A DNA stretch of 64,000 nt from Prochilodus magdalenae (GCA_024036415.1 JAMWET010006936.1:950001-1014000); one strand, 5' to 3'. Positions 25,223-38,572 are shown, counted from the stretch's first letter. The notes: generated by a model not told the origin, from the letters alone. A program made the numbers and translations.

Positions 25223-25768
25223 AATAAAGCTTTATTCCGCTGATTCACTGCTTTGTTCTCGCTAACGCCGCTCCCTCTCTTCATTCGCTCTCTAGCTCTC
25301 TCTATCACCACTGAGCACTCTTTCCAACTTTGAATGGTGTATTTAAACAGCAACCGACAAATCCTGCTCATTTCGCCTGTAAGGACCATAACGCAACAAA
25401 TCCTGCTTGCTCTGCTTTCAAGGAGCCTAATGCGACAACATCTACATCCTGTACCTGGTTGGCTCTCACTGTTCACATGGAGAGCGGAGTGGATTTATAG
25501 CAAGCAGTAAAATTTGGGCACAAAAATAAAAAGAACGGCACGCAAATACGGCTCCGCTCCTTTGATTCTTACCAAAGAGGCATCCGAACGCAACATCACT
25601 ACTCCTGATATAGTCAAATGAAGAAAGGATACACTGACTCAACAAACAGCAAAGCCAGGTAAGTGGGGGTGAAATTCTTAGGACATGTCAGCAGTTCTGA
25701 TCATTTTTATTAGCTAAGCACTTACTAGATAACAAACTTGGCATAGAGACATGGTGGCTAGCCAATAC

Positions 25769-26321
25769 CAGTGGTGGACGAAGTATACAAACCATGTAGT
25801 GGAGTTAAAGTAGAGACACCCAAGGTAAAATATTCCTTCAGTAAAAGAAGTTCCTCCTTTTAGACCTCCACTGGAGTAACAGTACTAAAGTATTTACCCT
25901 CAAATGTACTTAAGTATGGAGAGTAACAGTAGCAGGATTTATTATGGCTCCTATTATCATTTCTGGAACAAGACTCTTCATCAGCTTGTTTTAGGTGAAG
26001 AGACTCTAGTCTGACACTGATGTCTGTTTAAAAGATCAGAGTACAGCACACAGAAGAACAAAGTTCTGTCCAACAGGTCAAACCAAGCTCAAAACAAAGT
26101 AAGCGCTGTATCCTGATTGGTGGGCTCGTTTCACCCTTCTTTTGTTTAGACATGTTACGTTTTTAGGCACACATAAGCCAAGAGGAGGGACAGAATTGGC
26201 CATGATGTAGTGGAGGGAGCAGTAAGATATTTGAAAATGAAAAGTTCCCCAGAATTTAAATACTTTGGTAAAGATACACAAATCTAACCAATTACATTAA
26301 CATCCTTACTGTCCACCCCTG
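25769..26321. mobile_element. hAT-like MITE
   Basis: Begins CAGTGGTGGACGAAGTA and ends with the inverted GTCCACCCCTG, giving short terminal inverted repeats (CAG.GGTGGAC). The interior (GTGGAGTTAAAGTAGAGA, then TACTTAAGTATGGAGAGTAA) is like a very common fish non-autonomous repeat of the form CAGTGGTGGA.GAAGTA....GTAAAAGTA. The flanking 8-mers GCCAATAC and GCTGATAT agree at five of eight positions with the other three being transitions, consistent with a decayed 8-bp hAT-type target duplication. No transposase is encoded. Confidence 0.6.
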
Positions 26322-26648
26322 GCTGATATATGCAACATAAGTGGTTTTACAATGTTGCAAGAAGTGACCCAAAAATAACGTTTTTAGGTTTTGTGACTGG
26401 TTACGTTACTAAAGTGGTTTCTTTACAAGTAACCTGTAGAACACAGAGCCCAAGGTATATCCAACATAAGGTTACTTCACCCCAAACATAGATAATTATA
26501 GCACAGAGAGGTTAGTAAATTACTATTAGATAGCCTAGAGTTAGTGCATTAATAATGACAATAGTACATTAATAATGACAATATTAAACTGTCAGTGGTA
26601 CACTCACGTGTGCAAAGGACCTACTTGATTAATAACAATGCAAAACAG
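26322..26648. other. non-coding, nothing recognised
   Basis: AT-rich unique sequence. A direct duplication AGTACATTAATAATGACAAT or similar occurs at about 26,540-26,585. Confidence 0.4.
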
Positions 26649-26663
26649 ATTATTATTATTATT

Positions 26664-26698
<35 letters not shown>
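26649..26698. repeat. (ATT)n-(AAT)n inverted microsatellite
   Basis: About six ATT units run directly into about ten AAT units. The array is self-complementary and could form a hairpin. Confidence 0.9.
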
Positions 26699-26699
<1 letters not shown>

Positions 26700-26936
26700 C
26701 AATAATAACAAAAATAAATAATTAAATGATTAGCCTCATAATGATCATTAAATGACTAGCTTTGTAATTAGCTCATTACAATGAAAGTTTCACACTAATA
26801 TTGATTAACAAACGGCACTAACCTCTCATTAATTTCAACAGTTCCTTCACAATATGTGATCAGGATATAATTGTTCTTATTTGTCTTGGTTGTTGTACAC
26901 CCCAGAAAAGTAATGTCCTGAACGTACACTCATCAT

Positions 26937-27410
26937 CAAAATAACAGTTTCACAAATAGTTGCTCCCAGAAGGAAACAACCAACAGGAATGAAACTTGGT
27001 GGGTAAGTTTGATAGCACATGTACGGACGCACATGTAACTTAAAGAGGATGGGCCTTATTGCTGTACCTAACCGACCCAATCGGCCCTGATTGTGAACAT
27101 TCAGCGAGCAGTGATGTCCTCCATGAGTCATCCTGTTAGTGGTAGCACCATTGGCAGTCGGCTGCATGATGCAGGACTACATGCACACAGACCGTTACCG
27201 TGATTACCCTTAACACCATAACACCACCCACAACACCACCAAAGACTGCAGTGGTGTTGTGCCAGACTGTTATGGAGTGACTCAGATTGGCAGCAGGTCA
27301 TCTTCAGGGATGAGTCCTGGTTTTGTCTTGGTGAAGCAGACCAATGAATCCGTTAGTGGAGGTATTGTGGTCAGCATCAAGATGAATGGCATACTGTATG
27401 GACAGCTTTG
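26937..27410. mobile_element. Tc1-like element remnant (family with CATCAAAA ends)
   Basis: After TA at 26,935-26,936 the sequence CACTCATCATCAAAATAAC marks the family's left end. Downstream, 27,240-27,410 on the plus strand corresponds to transposase text also seen near 38,060 and 42,255 (AAAGACTGCA.TGGTGTTGTG, then GGCAGCAGGTCATCTTCA.GG and GATGAGTCCTG.TTTTGTC). This equals the Q(V/F)IFSDESCF segment around the second catalytic aspartate of a Tc1/IS630-type transposase. The frame is broken throughout. The right end was not found. Confidence 0.6.
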
Positions 27411-29211
27411 ACTCTCAGACCCCAAAAAACACACAACTACATTCCATCATACTCCACTCATAGTAAGAACAAATGTGGTGTGGATTTATAGCTCTGCTAC
27501 GCAAGGAGAATTTCATATCAGCTTCAAGCATGTTTTTCTTACTACTGGTGATAACGGTGGCTTCTAGGGGTTAAGCATCCGCCTGTGGCAAAGATGGAAA
27601 GCAGTACAATCACGAATACCAATAGAGATGTTTGTTAACAGAAAACGAGGCAGCAGCCCTCCTCCCCAGAGACCCTGGGCTAGGGAAAGGCCTGCCCTTC
27701 CAACCAGAAAAGATAATTGCCCTCTTTGCAAAAAGGGGAACCTCGCTCACAACCTCAAATTTGATTTTCCCGAAAGGTTTTTGAAAAAGCCCAGTGACGG
27801 GAAGAAGAAGTGGCCTTGTGCTCACAAAGGATTTCGCTGGCTTCACGGCACTTCTAGCACAATAGGCCAGCGTTGAAACGAAACAACGAGGAGCTGAGCA
27901 TTTATCACACTAACTGTTTGGGCGCTGAAGCATGTTTGCTTTGGAGAACGGTGGCTCGAGTCTTTGGTACATAAAGTTACTGTGCCGTAGCCCGCAGCTG
28001 TAAAAAAAATGCTCACTGAACGCCTGAAAAAGAGAAGCAAAAGACTGCCTGGGCTAAATTTACAACTCCCACAAATCAATTAAAATTTTCTTTGGAAGAA
28101 CAAGCTGGCTTGTCTCTTCTCGTCTCCTTTATAGAAAATGACATGTCTCAGACTTCGAAAAGCCTTTTAAACAACACTGTGGTCTGTCGACTTTTGGGGT
28201 GGGGGTGGTGGTGGGGGGTTAGGCCTATTCTTTCTAACCGTGGGTGCTGTGTGAGGCTTGTCTCTTGACAGTATTTAGAATACACGGAGAGATACAGGGA
28301 GGATGAAAGGGCTTTGTGAGCGCTGATTTCAAGTTATCGTCGAAAAGCCAGAGTGCCGGTAAACACTGGATCGCTGGGTGGCCCTGTGAAACTTTAAACA
28401 AGAAAGAGACACGCACTCAAATATTTCTTGTTCTGCTGCGTACAGTCCAGGGGACCTGGAGTCAGCGCAAGGGTGTGCACCACAGGCCGTCGCAAACAAC
28501 CAGTCGGTATTTTACCCAAAACTGAGCGAGGGGCTAGCGCTAGACACCGGCTTCTCGGTATCCCCCCATGAACCAAAGTTGCACCGCTCAATGGAAACAG
28601 TCAAAGTGGTGGCGAATCTCCAAGAGGCCCATGATTCAAGGTTTGTCGTCAACAGGCAGATGAGCATGGCATGTGAACCAACACTGAAAGATGAGCAGCA
28701 CCACAAATGCCCCCATACTTCTCTGCCAGATTTCTCACCGGCAGTTATGACCTCAATTCCCAATACGTCAGATGCGCAGACCCATCGCCCAGTCGAAAAG
28801 TCCCCAAGTGATCCATAGGACACCTCAGTCCGGAGGTAAGAGGATAAACCGCAGGCATTCATTTTCAGCCACCAGGCGTTTTGTTTACTTGTCAGACGGC
28901 GCAGAACAGTTCCGCTAAGCGGAGACATGACGGCTGGGTCAAAAGGAGGAAGACGCTGCGCGACAAAGGGACAAATAGCCATCCCAGTGCCAAGTTGAGA
29001 AAAAAGCTGCTGCCGTCAGGGATGCAGCCACAGACAAAATAGCTCTCTGCCACCAAATAAACAAACCTAAGCATCCAAATCCAGCACTCCGACTGGGAAC
29101 TAGTGATGTTTAACTGATGAAGAGTGTAGAACAGTTGAGCAACTGGCAAAACCCCAGTCTGACATTTTCTTAACAAAGACAGAATTGCCAAGCCTTCACA
29201 AGCATCAACTT

Positions 29212-29212
<1 letters not shown>
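27411..29212. other. GC-richer unique region without recognisable exon
   Basis: Frames up to 156 residues occur on both strands (28,512-28,982 minus; 28,579-28,818 plus) but overlap each other and match nothing known. A short G-rich run with GGT units is at 28,196-28,220. Low repeat content; candidate conserved non-coding sequence. Confidence 0.35.

Positions 29213-29213
<1 letters not shown>

Positions 29214-29251
<38 letters not shown>
29214..29251. repeat. (CA)n microsatellite
   Basis: About nineteen CA units. The VCVCVC portion of the minus frame 28,892-29,269 comes from this tract. Confidence 0.95.
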
Positions 29252-29254
<3 letters not shown>

Positions 29255-32200
29255 GATATTTTTACACAAGCATTGCTAATTATGCTTCATAGCTAGCCCA
29301 TCAGTGCCTTTCCAGGCAAACAACCAGTTCATGAGCTTCAGTTTACATTCAAATGACTAAATAGAGTAGCAAAATTAGGTTTTCGTTGATTTTTATTTTA
29401 TAAAAATGGGCAAAACATGTCAATTGACCAGAAATACACAAAAAAGACATCACAATAAGACTAGCAAAATCTTAAAGAGAAGTCTTAAACTTCTGCTTGC
29501 AGTTATTTCATACTAAATACAAAATGCTAACATTGTTACTAATGCTTAAGAATAAGGCCACCAGAGCAAGAGAACCTGTAATGGTGGATTTACAAGCAGA
29601 TCGGCAAAAAGTAACCTAAAGCATCAGAAACTTTTTTTCCCAGCATGCAACTGTTTTAGGAGAGATTGCCAAAAACAACACTAACATTTCTAGTAATGTT
29701 TGAGAATTAGTATTTAGTGTGCTACGTTTGAATATTAGAGAGTTTAAAAACATGACCTAAAAATCAGAAAACTCGACGGAACAACCTTAGTGTTTCCTGT
29801 ACACAAAAAGCTTATGAGGCTTAAGAAATGCGCTACCAGTGCCTTCAAAAACCTTTGGTTTACATTCAAATGACAACATGGAATGGCTAGGAGTAACCTG
29901 AAGCTTTTGAAACTTAAAAAATTGCAAACACAAACCTCCTGCTAACACCTGCTAACATTCAGAAATGTAAGTTTAAAGGGGATGCTTCGATGACGAATGC
30001 TAGCAGTGCTAAGGATGCTTGAGAACAGCTGAGTTAGTATTTATCATTATTGGACTAAACAGTACACATCCTTTCATTGCTTGCTACATTAGCAAAGCAG
30101 AAGAATTAATCCATTACCAGTCCATTTTTCCAGTTTTTTTTTGGGGGGGGGGGCTAAGCTAAACAGTCTCTCAAAGCTTCAGAGCAGGGCACTCAAGGCT
30201 CTACAGAAGAAAAGCACATTCTTTGTCCTTTTATCAGATGAGTAATTGCAAGGTATCATGGTGTCAGACCGAGGAAAGTATAAAAGCTTTGTCCCCACAG
30301 CGACCATCACAGTCCTGTATACATACTCCTAAACACTAGATGTATGCATGTTAACCCTGGCTTTGCTAAAGTCTTGTTTGTCTTTAAAGAGGATGTTTTA
30401 CATGGGTTTGCAGAATTCCGTTCGTATGTCATTCCGAGTGGTCTGAAGAGAAATGGTGATTGTAGGGAAACTGACAGGCCCAGACCTCTCTAGGAATAAT
30501 GATGCCTACAACACTAATATTGTACACGCTCCGGTACTCTTATTTTTGTTGTACGATACTGGATTCCTCCCAAATTCAGCAAGATAACATGGTTCTCAAA
30601 CAAAGAAATCAACATCTGGTTTATACCACCACTGCAATCAATGGAAAATTTAGGATAGAGCCCCCTACCACTGCCTGTTGCTGTTGTTGTTGGATGCGCA
30701 CTTGGTTTTGTGCAGGTGCACACATTCAAAACTAATTATATCTGGAACATTTAGTATGGATTTGCTTCAAAGCGGTATACAAACAAGATAAAAGTCCTCA
30801 GAGTGTCAGATTTGGTGGACCACATGTTTTACATATCAAATTAAAAGCAAACTGTATTGAGAAGTCATGCTATTGAAGTTTAGAAGTTCAACGGCATTTA
30901 GAGTTAAGTTTAATTTGAGGATTAGAACCAGGCATTAGAGCCAGGCATGGAAGTCCGTGAATTCTTCCATGGAATTCCAGTTAGCCTGGATTCCTGCGTG
31001 CTCTCATTAGACCTCCTAACACAGGTAGCCCTCCATGTCTAGCCTTCCCTCCACCCCCTGCCACGTCCTTCTGGTGCCAAACAATTTCATAACTCAAAAC
31101 AATTATGGGGCCGAGGCGGCTCCACCCCGTGCCAAGGGGAACAGGGGTGATAACAGACGTGTCTCGTTATTCCTGATCGGAGCTGACGGTGGAGGCTTAA
31201 AGCGTTTGAAGTGGGCCGCACTCCCTGCTGCTAACTGAAACTAGCCGCCCGCCGACTTCTCAGCATGGGGCTGCAGCTCTGGCGGCACTGAGAGAGATTA
31301 ACGCAGGGGTGAGGGTCAGGAGAAAGCGTTGGCTGCTAGGCGTTAGGGGTCAGGTGACCACAAAGTGAGTGGATGGTGAATATGCTGGACTGCCAACTTC
31401 ATAGTCCAGTACAGTGCAAACGTCCTGCTGTCAGTTACTTCTTTTCAACTATTAAAGGTAACTCTGGCTATCAGCTCATGTGAATGTGTAGATTATAAAA
31501 TTTTTGAGTCACTTCTCGATCAAAGCAAATGGGAAAAATAATTACATTGTAATACCTATGTAATAATCTAATAATTATATAATTACATTGGAATAGCAAA
31601 ACTATAGTACCGAGTACTTCTGAGAATTCAAATGTTAATTAGAAAGTGAAGGTGAATGTCATTGATGTCTTTGAATAGGTGCTTTCCAGGTGCTTTTTCA
31701 GGTGATTTCCACCCTTAAAATCCATTAACTCTAATAACACTCATTATGTGCAGTTATATATTATTTATTGAGTTCTATATAGAACATATATAATAGTTAT
31801 TTATATCCTTAAGACATTTAAAACAGAAATTCTGTTAGAAATGTAGATTCTAAATCTATTCTAAATATAAATGTCCCTAAGTGGTATTAAAATAATAAGT
31901 CTTGAACCTTTGATATGAAATATAAATACGATCCTATGTAATTATAATGTAATAACTATGTATTTAAGAATGTAAGTGTAATCATACTTGAGTATCAACA
32001 TTACAGTAGGAACTCTATTTCTAAGGGTTGAAATGTCAGTATGAGAGTGACGGTGAGCATAAGTAGTGAGTACATACTGCATCAAAGTTGTTGGAAAGGT
32101 CTAAAGGTTGAACAACAGTGCCACCCAGAGAGAAGCAAACAACCAGGTCCGGTACATTGATAATACAATCAGAATTTCATCATGTTCGTCTTTGTCTTCC

Positions 32201-33358
32201 AAAATACTTTAGACCAATGGACAGTCTGAAACGAAAACACTGAACATATTGCTTTACTCAGTCAAATAAAACATTCTGTGATCCTGTTCTAATTTAGATT
32301 TATAACCATTTCCATTCCAGTAGAGTAAAGTGAGCACATGCATATTTACTTTTGCACAATATCAAATTTATTTGTGGCTAATGCAAACCTTTTCTCAGCT
32401 AGGTTCTGGTTCAAACCATTTATGATAAGAATACAATCCAAAAAAGCCAAAATATGTCTCTGTTACAGGCTTCACTGCGACTCAAATCTAGCCATGAAAT
32501 TAAGAGTTTGGCCTCCTGTTCTTAAGTGCCTCTGAAGCCCCAAACATATTATCTTCAGACATGAAGGCAGAAGCTGTCAGCAGTCTGTCCAATAAAGCAG
32601 GCAGGGGCACACAATACCACATTGTATCCGTCTCTTTCCGGAAGGAAGCAGAGTGGTGAAACAGAAAACCCAAGGCTATATAAATCAAACCAATCATCTG
32701 AGTGATGCGCTACTGCAGCAGGAGAAACGCGGTGGAGAGGAAACAAAGCTTTCTCACAGGTGGGAGGCTGCAAAAGGGCAGGTGAACATTAGATATAGGC
32801 ATAGAAGTGGAATGGGTTGGTTCTTCTGGTTGATGTGTGTAAGCAAACAACTACTTAAGAAGGTTTCATTGTTAAACAAAGCAATATTCTGAAAAGCATT
32901 TGAAATAATTTTGTAATAATATTTCATTACTGCTACAGCCTATAGGCATAGTTCCTCACGGGCTGCTTAGTAAAAGCAGTGACTGTATATAGTGCTGTGT
33001 GCCTGTTTAGGTGCTTTTTAAAGTCAGATTACAGACTTAGCCAACACATCCTCTACAGAGAGCACACATTTTAATGTAACAGTATTTTTCTTTTGTTGAA
33101 TTTTACACACTGAAACAAAATAAAAAAATACTGTGCCAAAGCTTTTACAGTTCATATTATATCTTTTAGTTTTCTGATACATTAAACTCTGGAAATAAAG
33201 AGGAAATAAATAGGATAAATATGGCATATTGAAGAAATATGCCATATTTAAGTAGGTACTCTCTAGGTGAGGTGCTTAATTTGTTATTTGGCTTAGAAAA
33301 TCATGAACAAAACAGGAAAAATGCTGTACGGTTCTATTGTACAGAACAATAAAAATTC

Positions 33359-33360
<2 letters not shown>
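29252..33360. other. non-coding; GC-richer patch at 30.9-31.4 kb
   Basis: AT-rich on both sides of a GC-rich, repeat-poor block at about 30,940-31,370 that carries a short plus frame (31,035-31,238) without a recognisable motif. A T9-G12 homopolymer junction lies at about 30,136-30,153. The frames at 32,338-32,892 are unrecognised. Confidence 0.35.

Positions 33361-33361
<1 letters not shown>

Positions 33362-33398
<37 letters not shown>
33362..33398. repeat. (CA)n microsatellite
   Basis: About eighteen CA units. Confidence 0.95.
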
Positions 33399-33458
33399 AC
33401 AAAAAAGCTAAACTCAGAGTATTTAATACACAATAATAAAATAATATATTGTTGCAAC

Positions 33459-33497
33459 AATAATAATAATAATAATAACAGCATTATTATTATTTGT
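33459..33497. repeat. (AAT)n-(ATT)n short inverted microsatellite
   Basis: Six AAT units, a CAGC spacer, then ATT units. Potential hairpin. Confidence 0.8.
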
Positions 33498-33705
33498 GTA
33501 TTGATATTGCTGATAATATATTAATGTTGTTTTTGTTGTAAAGGTAATTAGTCAGGTCTGGTGGACAACAAATTCTCTCCTGTTGGTTAGTACAATTAAT
33601 ATTCATGTCTTTCTTTGTTTTCCTGCAGGTTGTGATAGCTAACGCTGAAATATACTGTAGTTTGAATCATCAGGCCACATTTCCATACAGTCAAGTTGAG
33701 TGGAG

Positions 33706-33782
33706 TCAACATACATACTGTACATACATACATACATACATACTGTACATACATACATACATACATACATACATACATACAT
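33706..33782. repeat. (CATA)n microsatellite with TACTGTACATAC interruptions
   Basis: Tandem CATA units, interrupted by two CATACTGTACATA junctions, ending in about nine perfect units. Confidence 0.92.
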
Positions 33783-33789
33783 GGATAAT

Positions 33790-36598
33790 TATCTATTCAC
33801 TTCTTATCTTGCTTGAGTTTTAGTAAAACTGAATACTTGTACTTTTGCTAGATTACAGCACATTCCCAGGGTATAAACATATCTTCTACTATTTAATATG
33901 AACCTTCAAAGTGGTTTGTCTTCTTTCTGAACATGTTAAATTTACACTGTAAAAGTGGAATAAGTAGAAGTTGAATTTAAGTGTTCAAAGGGTCTAAATG
34001 TATTAATTTTATTCATTAAAACTAGCATTTAGAAGTGGGGTGTTTTGTTCATAATGTTTAAGTTTATTATGAGTTACATTTGTATTTTTTTTAAATCAAT
34101 AATTTATTATAAAGACATTTATAAAGTTTTGAATAACGTAAAGCATATAAGGTGATATAAAACATTTTGTCCATAATTTACACTAATAATTAAAAGAATT
34201 AATATACATTATCATAAACATTATACTGTTTTTATATCACAAAATACGCACAAGTGCCGCTTCATCTTAACCAAGTTGGTAGCCACTATTGTGACGGCTC
34301 TGGCTTTTCTACAGGAAATATTTCAGAACCCTGAATAGCACATTACCATATTCATGTTTACTGTGTTCTAATGAGAGGAAATTACAACGCATCATGAAAC
34401 CTAGAATTATGAAGTCATACTTGAAGTGTTATTGTAACCATCAATTAAACAGACATATGCCAGCAATTACAAGGTATCATGCATGCTTTATGATGCTTTG
34501 ATATATGATAGAATGGCATGGTGAATACAGGGTTCATAGGAAGCATCACTGTTATGGTTATTTTCAGGTTGCAGCCAATTTCTCGCAGTGTACCCAAGTA
34601 AAGACATTGTCACTGGTGTTGCCAGAAACATTCAGGAGGCCTCATCAAACTCCACTCTCCTTCTCTCAACGTCTCTCTCTCTGTCTTCTGCTTTCACCCA
34701 GTGTCCAGGGTGATAAACCCCTCTGGCTGACTAGAGGAGCCTGGCCCTGTCTGCTCCTAATGGACCCTCTGTCTGACCGGCCTTCCGTCGCCGCTCTCCA
34801 CACTGCCTCTGGAGCCCAAGCCAAGCCCATGTGTGTGACTATGTGTATGTGTGTGCGTGAGGACTACTCAGCCATAAGTGCACCTAAGAGCACCCTCTTG
34901 AAGAGTGCAAGCCAGACAGCGATGGTGTTTAAGAAGCGGTCTGTCTGCACCGCAAACTGTGGCTCACTCCTAAGTGTCCGTGCCGCTTGTACTTTTTTTT
35001 CCGTGATCCAAATGCTGGTCTCGAGGAATTCATAAACGTCTCTGTCCTCAAGAAAACCCTGAGTGCATGTGTATTATCGGTTTCGATATTCAGCCGGCCC
35101 ATTAATTGTACAGGGTGCAGGGTTGCACTGCTTTCAATGGCCTTGACGCACTCAACGCTGAGCACCGCACACATAAAACGGTTCCAGCATAACACATCAA
35201 ACAACGTCTACAAACAAGATTTTGGTAAGCTGACTCTCCGTCCAGTTGCTTCCTAAAAGCCTTTCTGTAACTACGCCCAGACATTAGTCTCTCAACATGA
35301 CCAGGTGATAAATCTAGTAACAGTATTACGCTAGCTCCTAAACTCCATCTAATAGGATCCAGCCTAGCTGAGATTCCAGCGGCCGCCCGCTCAAACCGCT
35401 ACATTTGTGTCGGCTTAGGAGGAAAAAAGTCATTGAAACAAACCAGGAGCCTTTATTGCGATCAGTGGCGACAATGTCATCCTGTCGAGAATCTTGTAGC
35501 TTCCTTTGAAAAGGAATTAGCATGGGCCCACGTCTTGGAGATAATCCTATTATGCAAGGAGACTAGGGGCTCTCTCCTCTCTCAATAAGGGGTCAGGCCC
35601 TTAGTGACCCTACCCTTTACTGGGACAATAGGCTAGAGAGCAACACAATGAGTGTTGCTCAGTCCCAATGCAGTGGCTCACACAAGAGGCTTTTGTCCAA
35701 GGCCAACTAAGTACACTTTTCCAACAAACATTTTGGCTTCGCTTCTAGACCCAGGGTTAGGAGCTCATCAAGGGAAATCCTAAAGTCTACAGCCCTTTGT
35801 TTACGTCCCAAATCTATCATTTTATAAGCAGCCTGCAGGGTGTTGTAGCTATGTGCAACAGCAGGCTAATGACATGGGCCAGACAGGATGAATGCCATGC
35901 TATTTTGTGTGTACTCGGGGCAGGCTATGCGATAGTGTGAGTGGTGGAGCTGGCACAAGTCCACTTAGGGGCAGCTAGAGACAGTGCAGATGGCCCAGCA
36001 GGACCATCAAACTAGAGAAGGCAGCCGGCTTTTCCCCTTCTGAGCGTGGGAACAGTCGTGTTTTTGTTCAGACCCAAGGAAAGGCCTCATATCTCATACA
36101 TGAAGGCTGCGGTAGTAGCTAAACTGCAATTAGAACAACGACATTCATTCTCATGAAACACAAACTGTGCCACTTAAGTGCATCTTGGCAAAGCCCTAAA
36201 TGAAGGGCCTGAAATTCTTTGCTGTAAACGCTACAAATCAGCAGCATGTATCTGGAAGTTCATTATATCTGGTTTTGCCCAAGTCGCATTGCCATACAAG
36301 TACTGCATGGTCAGTGCATTGTTCCACAGGCATAAGTTTAGTCTCAGTATTGGTATTGAAACAATAAGCCACCTCCTTATGCCCCCACATTCAACAACAG
36401 TCTCTCCTAACCCCATTTCAGGACTGTATACATTGCACAGTGTCTAAACATCTAATGCAAAACCAATGAATGAGGAGGGTGTATAACCACTGCCAAAAAA
36501 CAGACTGATAAGATACATAACGCATATAATTGAACTTTTTCTAAGTGAATAAGATCTTATTAAACCAATATTTCTGAAGTAATTGACTTTCAAAGGGT
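33790..36598. other. non-coding, nothing recognised
   Basis: The 176-residue plus frame at 34,505-35,035 and the frame opposite it (34,929-35,204 minus) share bases and show no domain or codon signature I can identify. 35,280-36,100 is moderately GC-rich and repeat-poor. Confidence 0.35.
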
Positions 36599-36599
36599 T

Positions 36600-36890
36600 A
36601 TATGCTGTTGCTGCATCTCCAACATGCATCTTCAGTTTTGTCTGTTTTTACTTTTATGCACTATTCAACACAGCAGGGGCCATTTACATTGTATTTCATG
36701 ATGAATGGAGCCACAGAAATGCCCCGAAATTGCTTGGAATTTTTTGCTTGGCATCTGGTTCCATGACCAAGTTGCCATTTTGGAGATATATAAGATCATA
36801 AAGGGCTCCTTATGATTCCAAACCATAATTTTATTCATAATTCTGTTGTTGTGTTTTCTGCACTGCATATTAACCCTTTTATTAATCCAC
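36600..36890. repeat. unclassified interspersed repeat, copy B
   Basis: Matches copy A (9,990-10,700) from CTTTTATGCACTATTCAACA through CATGATGAATGGAGC and AAATGCCCCGAAATTGCTTG to CATATTAACCCTTTTATTA. The central part is shorter than in copy A. The frames across it on both strands (36,583-36,801, 36,665-36,868) are not supported as genes. Confidence 0.6.
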
Positions 36891-37838
36891 CCATTTGATG
36901 TTTACTCCCACTAGCAACCTGACAGCTGTCTTAGAGATGTCAGAAGTAGGCTTAACTTGCTAGTTAATGCCAAGATATAAGAGTACCAGTTATAGGTTTG
37001 GAACTGTAAGTCCAATACAATAAACATTACGGAACCTTTACTTTTTAAAAGAGTGCGTCAGGTTTTGGCCAAATCAGCATTTTCCTAAGAGTTTGGAGGC
37101 ACGATTTGTCTGTTTTTGCTTTAACAAGGAGATCCAGACAAGATTTTATCTTAAGCCTTGGCTAGACAAGTCCCCGTTGCTTCAATCAATTTCCTTCTGT
37201 TTGATTGGCAATAAAACCCTTCTAACAGTGGTGATTGGAAAGCACATTAGGGGTTGATCAATCAGGCCAAATGTTCCGCTTAATAATTGATGACAGGCAA
37301 TATACACACACAGTCTGAATGGAGGATTCTTCCTTGGAGATTGACGAACGCAGGCGCCGCGGATAATCGACGGGCATCCCGTCTGATGGAGTTCTACAGT
37401 AGTGCTCGCTGCATTAACTGACATGGTAGATGCTTCTTTCAAAAGATGCAGGCTGTCATTTTCAAGAAATAGAGCACTGTAGAACAGGAATGGTAGGCAT
37501 GCCTATGGGTGGTCCGTGAGGTAATGATTTGTTGTTCAGGGTGCAATTCTTCATCACTAGGCTTGGACTAAGCCAGCTTAGTCTGAAGAATTTAGTAAAC
37601 TACTTGCTGAAGTTTAGTGGGAATGAATGAAGCCGAAAGTGCCCCTGGGAGCTTACAGTCTCACATACTTCTGTTTTCATTCATTTTTTTTGTGATGAGT
37701 GAACAATAAGTTTCATGACTACTGAACAATAATTTTATCATAGCTCTTGCTTTGGCCACAGCAGGTCAGAGTGATACTGCTGCACCATTTAAACGGTAGA
37801 ATGGAAATATTTGAACCATAGGGACAACGTCCGCCTCG
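36891..37838. other. non-coding, nothing recognised
   Basis: Unique sequence. The minus frame at 37,182-37,442 has no recognisable motif. Confidence 0.4.
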
Positions 37839-37840
37839 TT

Positions 37841-38572
37841 TTCTCTCATCAAAATAGTTGCACCTGGAAAGAATTAACTGACAGAAAGGGAACTTGGTAG
37901 GTGGGTTTGACAAGAATGTGAGACATGCGAATTATACAAGTTTCACACTCGGCCACACATGCAACATAAGCAAGGACGGGCCTCGTTGCTGTACCTGACA
38001 GACCCAACAGCATCACTGGCAGGCGGCTGCATTGTGCCGGACTGCCCTTCGTCAGCCTCACCAAAGAATGCAATGGTGTAGTGCCAGACTGTCAGAGTGA
38101 CTCAGAATGGCAGCAGGTCATCTTCAGTGATGAGTCCTGCTTTTGTCTTGGTGAAGATGACCAACAAATCCGTGTGTGAAGGCACCGTGGTCAGCGCCAA
38201 GATGAACAGTTATCACACGTTACATGCCCAGAAGGTCTAGTGTCACTCCACCTCTACCCCTACAACACAACCTGAAGGAACTGTGTGAGAGTATTCAAGA
38301 TACATGGGACGGATTATCACAGGACACCATTAGGAACCTCTACAACTCCATACCGATATGTCTGGCTTGCAGCAATAGCAAACATGGCGGCCCGACATCA
38401 TACTAAGAGACTCTACTTCTGTAAGTGTAGCTCAAAAAAATATTTTCCATATCAGTCCACATTTCATTTATTGTTCCTGGTATCATTTAGCGTTTCTTAA
38501 TCTTCCTTCCCAACAGCATTGTAATCAGACACTTTCTTCTGGATTTAACTATTCTTTTGATAGTGATGTGTT
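37841..38572 (+). mobile_element. Tc1-like element remnant with both ends
   Basis: Left end CTCATCAAAATAGTTGCACC and right end AACTATTCTTTTGATAGTGA are inverted copies of each other. Between them are pieces of transposase in sense orientation. One is a segment like AATGGCAGCAGGTCATCTTC, then GATGAGTCCTGCTTTTGTC (the ..VIFSDESCF. catalytic block). The other is a C-terminal frame at 38,264-38,406 with LKELCESIQDTWDGLSQDTI, then RNLYNSIP, ending KHGGPTSY. Tc1 transposases typically end in this way (..W..I.Q.TI..L..SMP.R......KGGPT.Y). Large internal parts are missing and the frame is broken. Confidence 0.7.

Noticed and set aside
28512..28982. 156-residue minus-strand frame
   Set aside because: No similarity I can name, no splice or promoter context, and overlapping frames on the other strand.
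34505..35035. 176-residue plus-strand frame
   Set aside because: No recognisable domain, contains CT-rich and TG-rich low-complexity text, and overlaps an opposite-strand frame. Chance length in a GC-richer patch is more likely.
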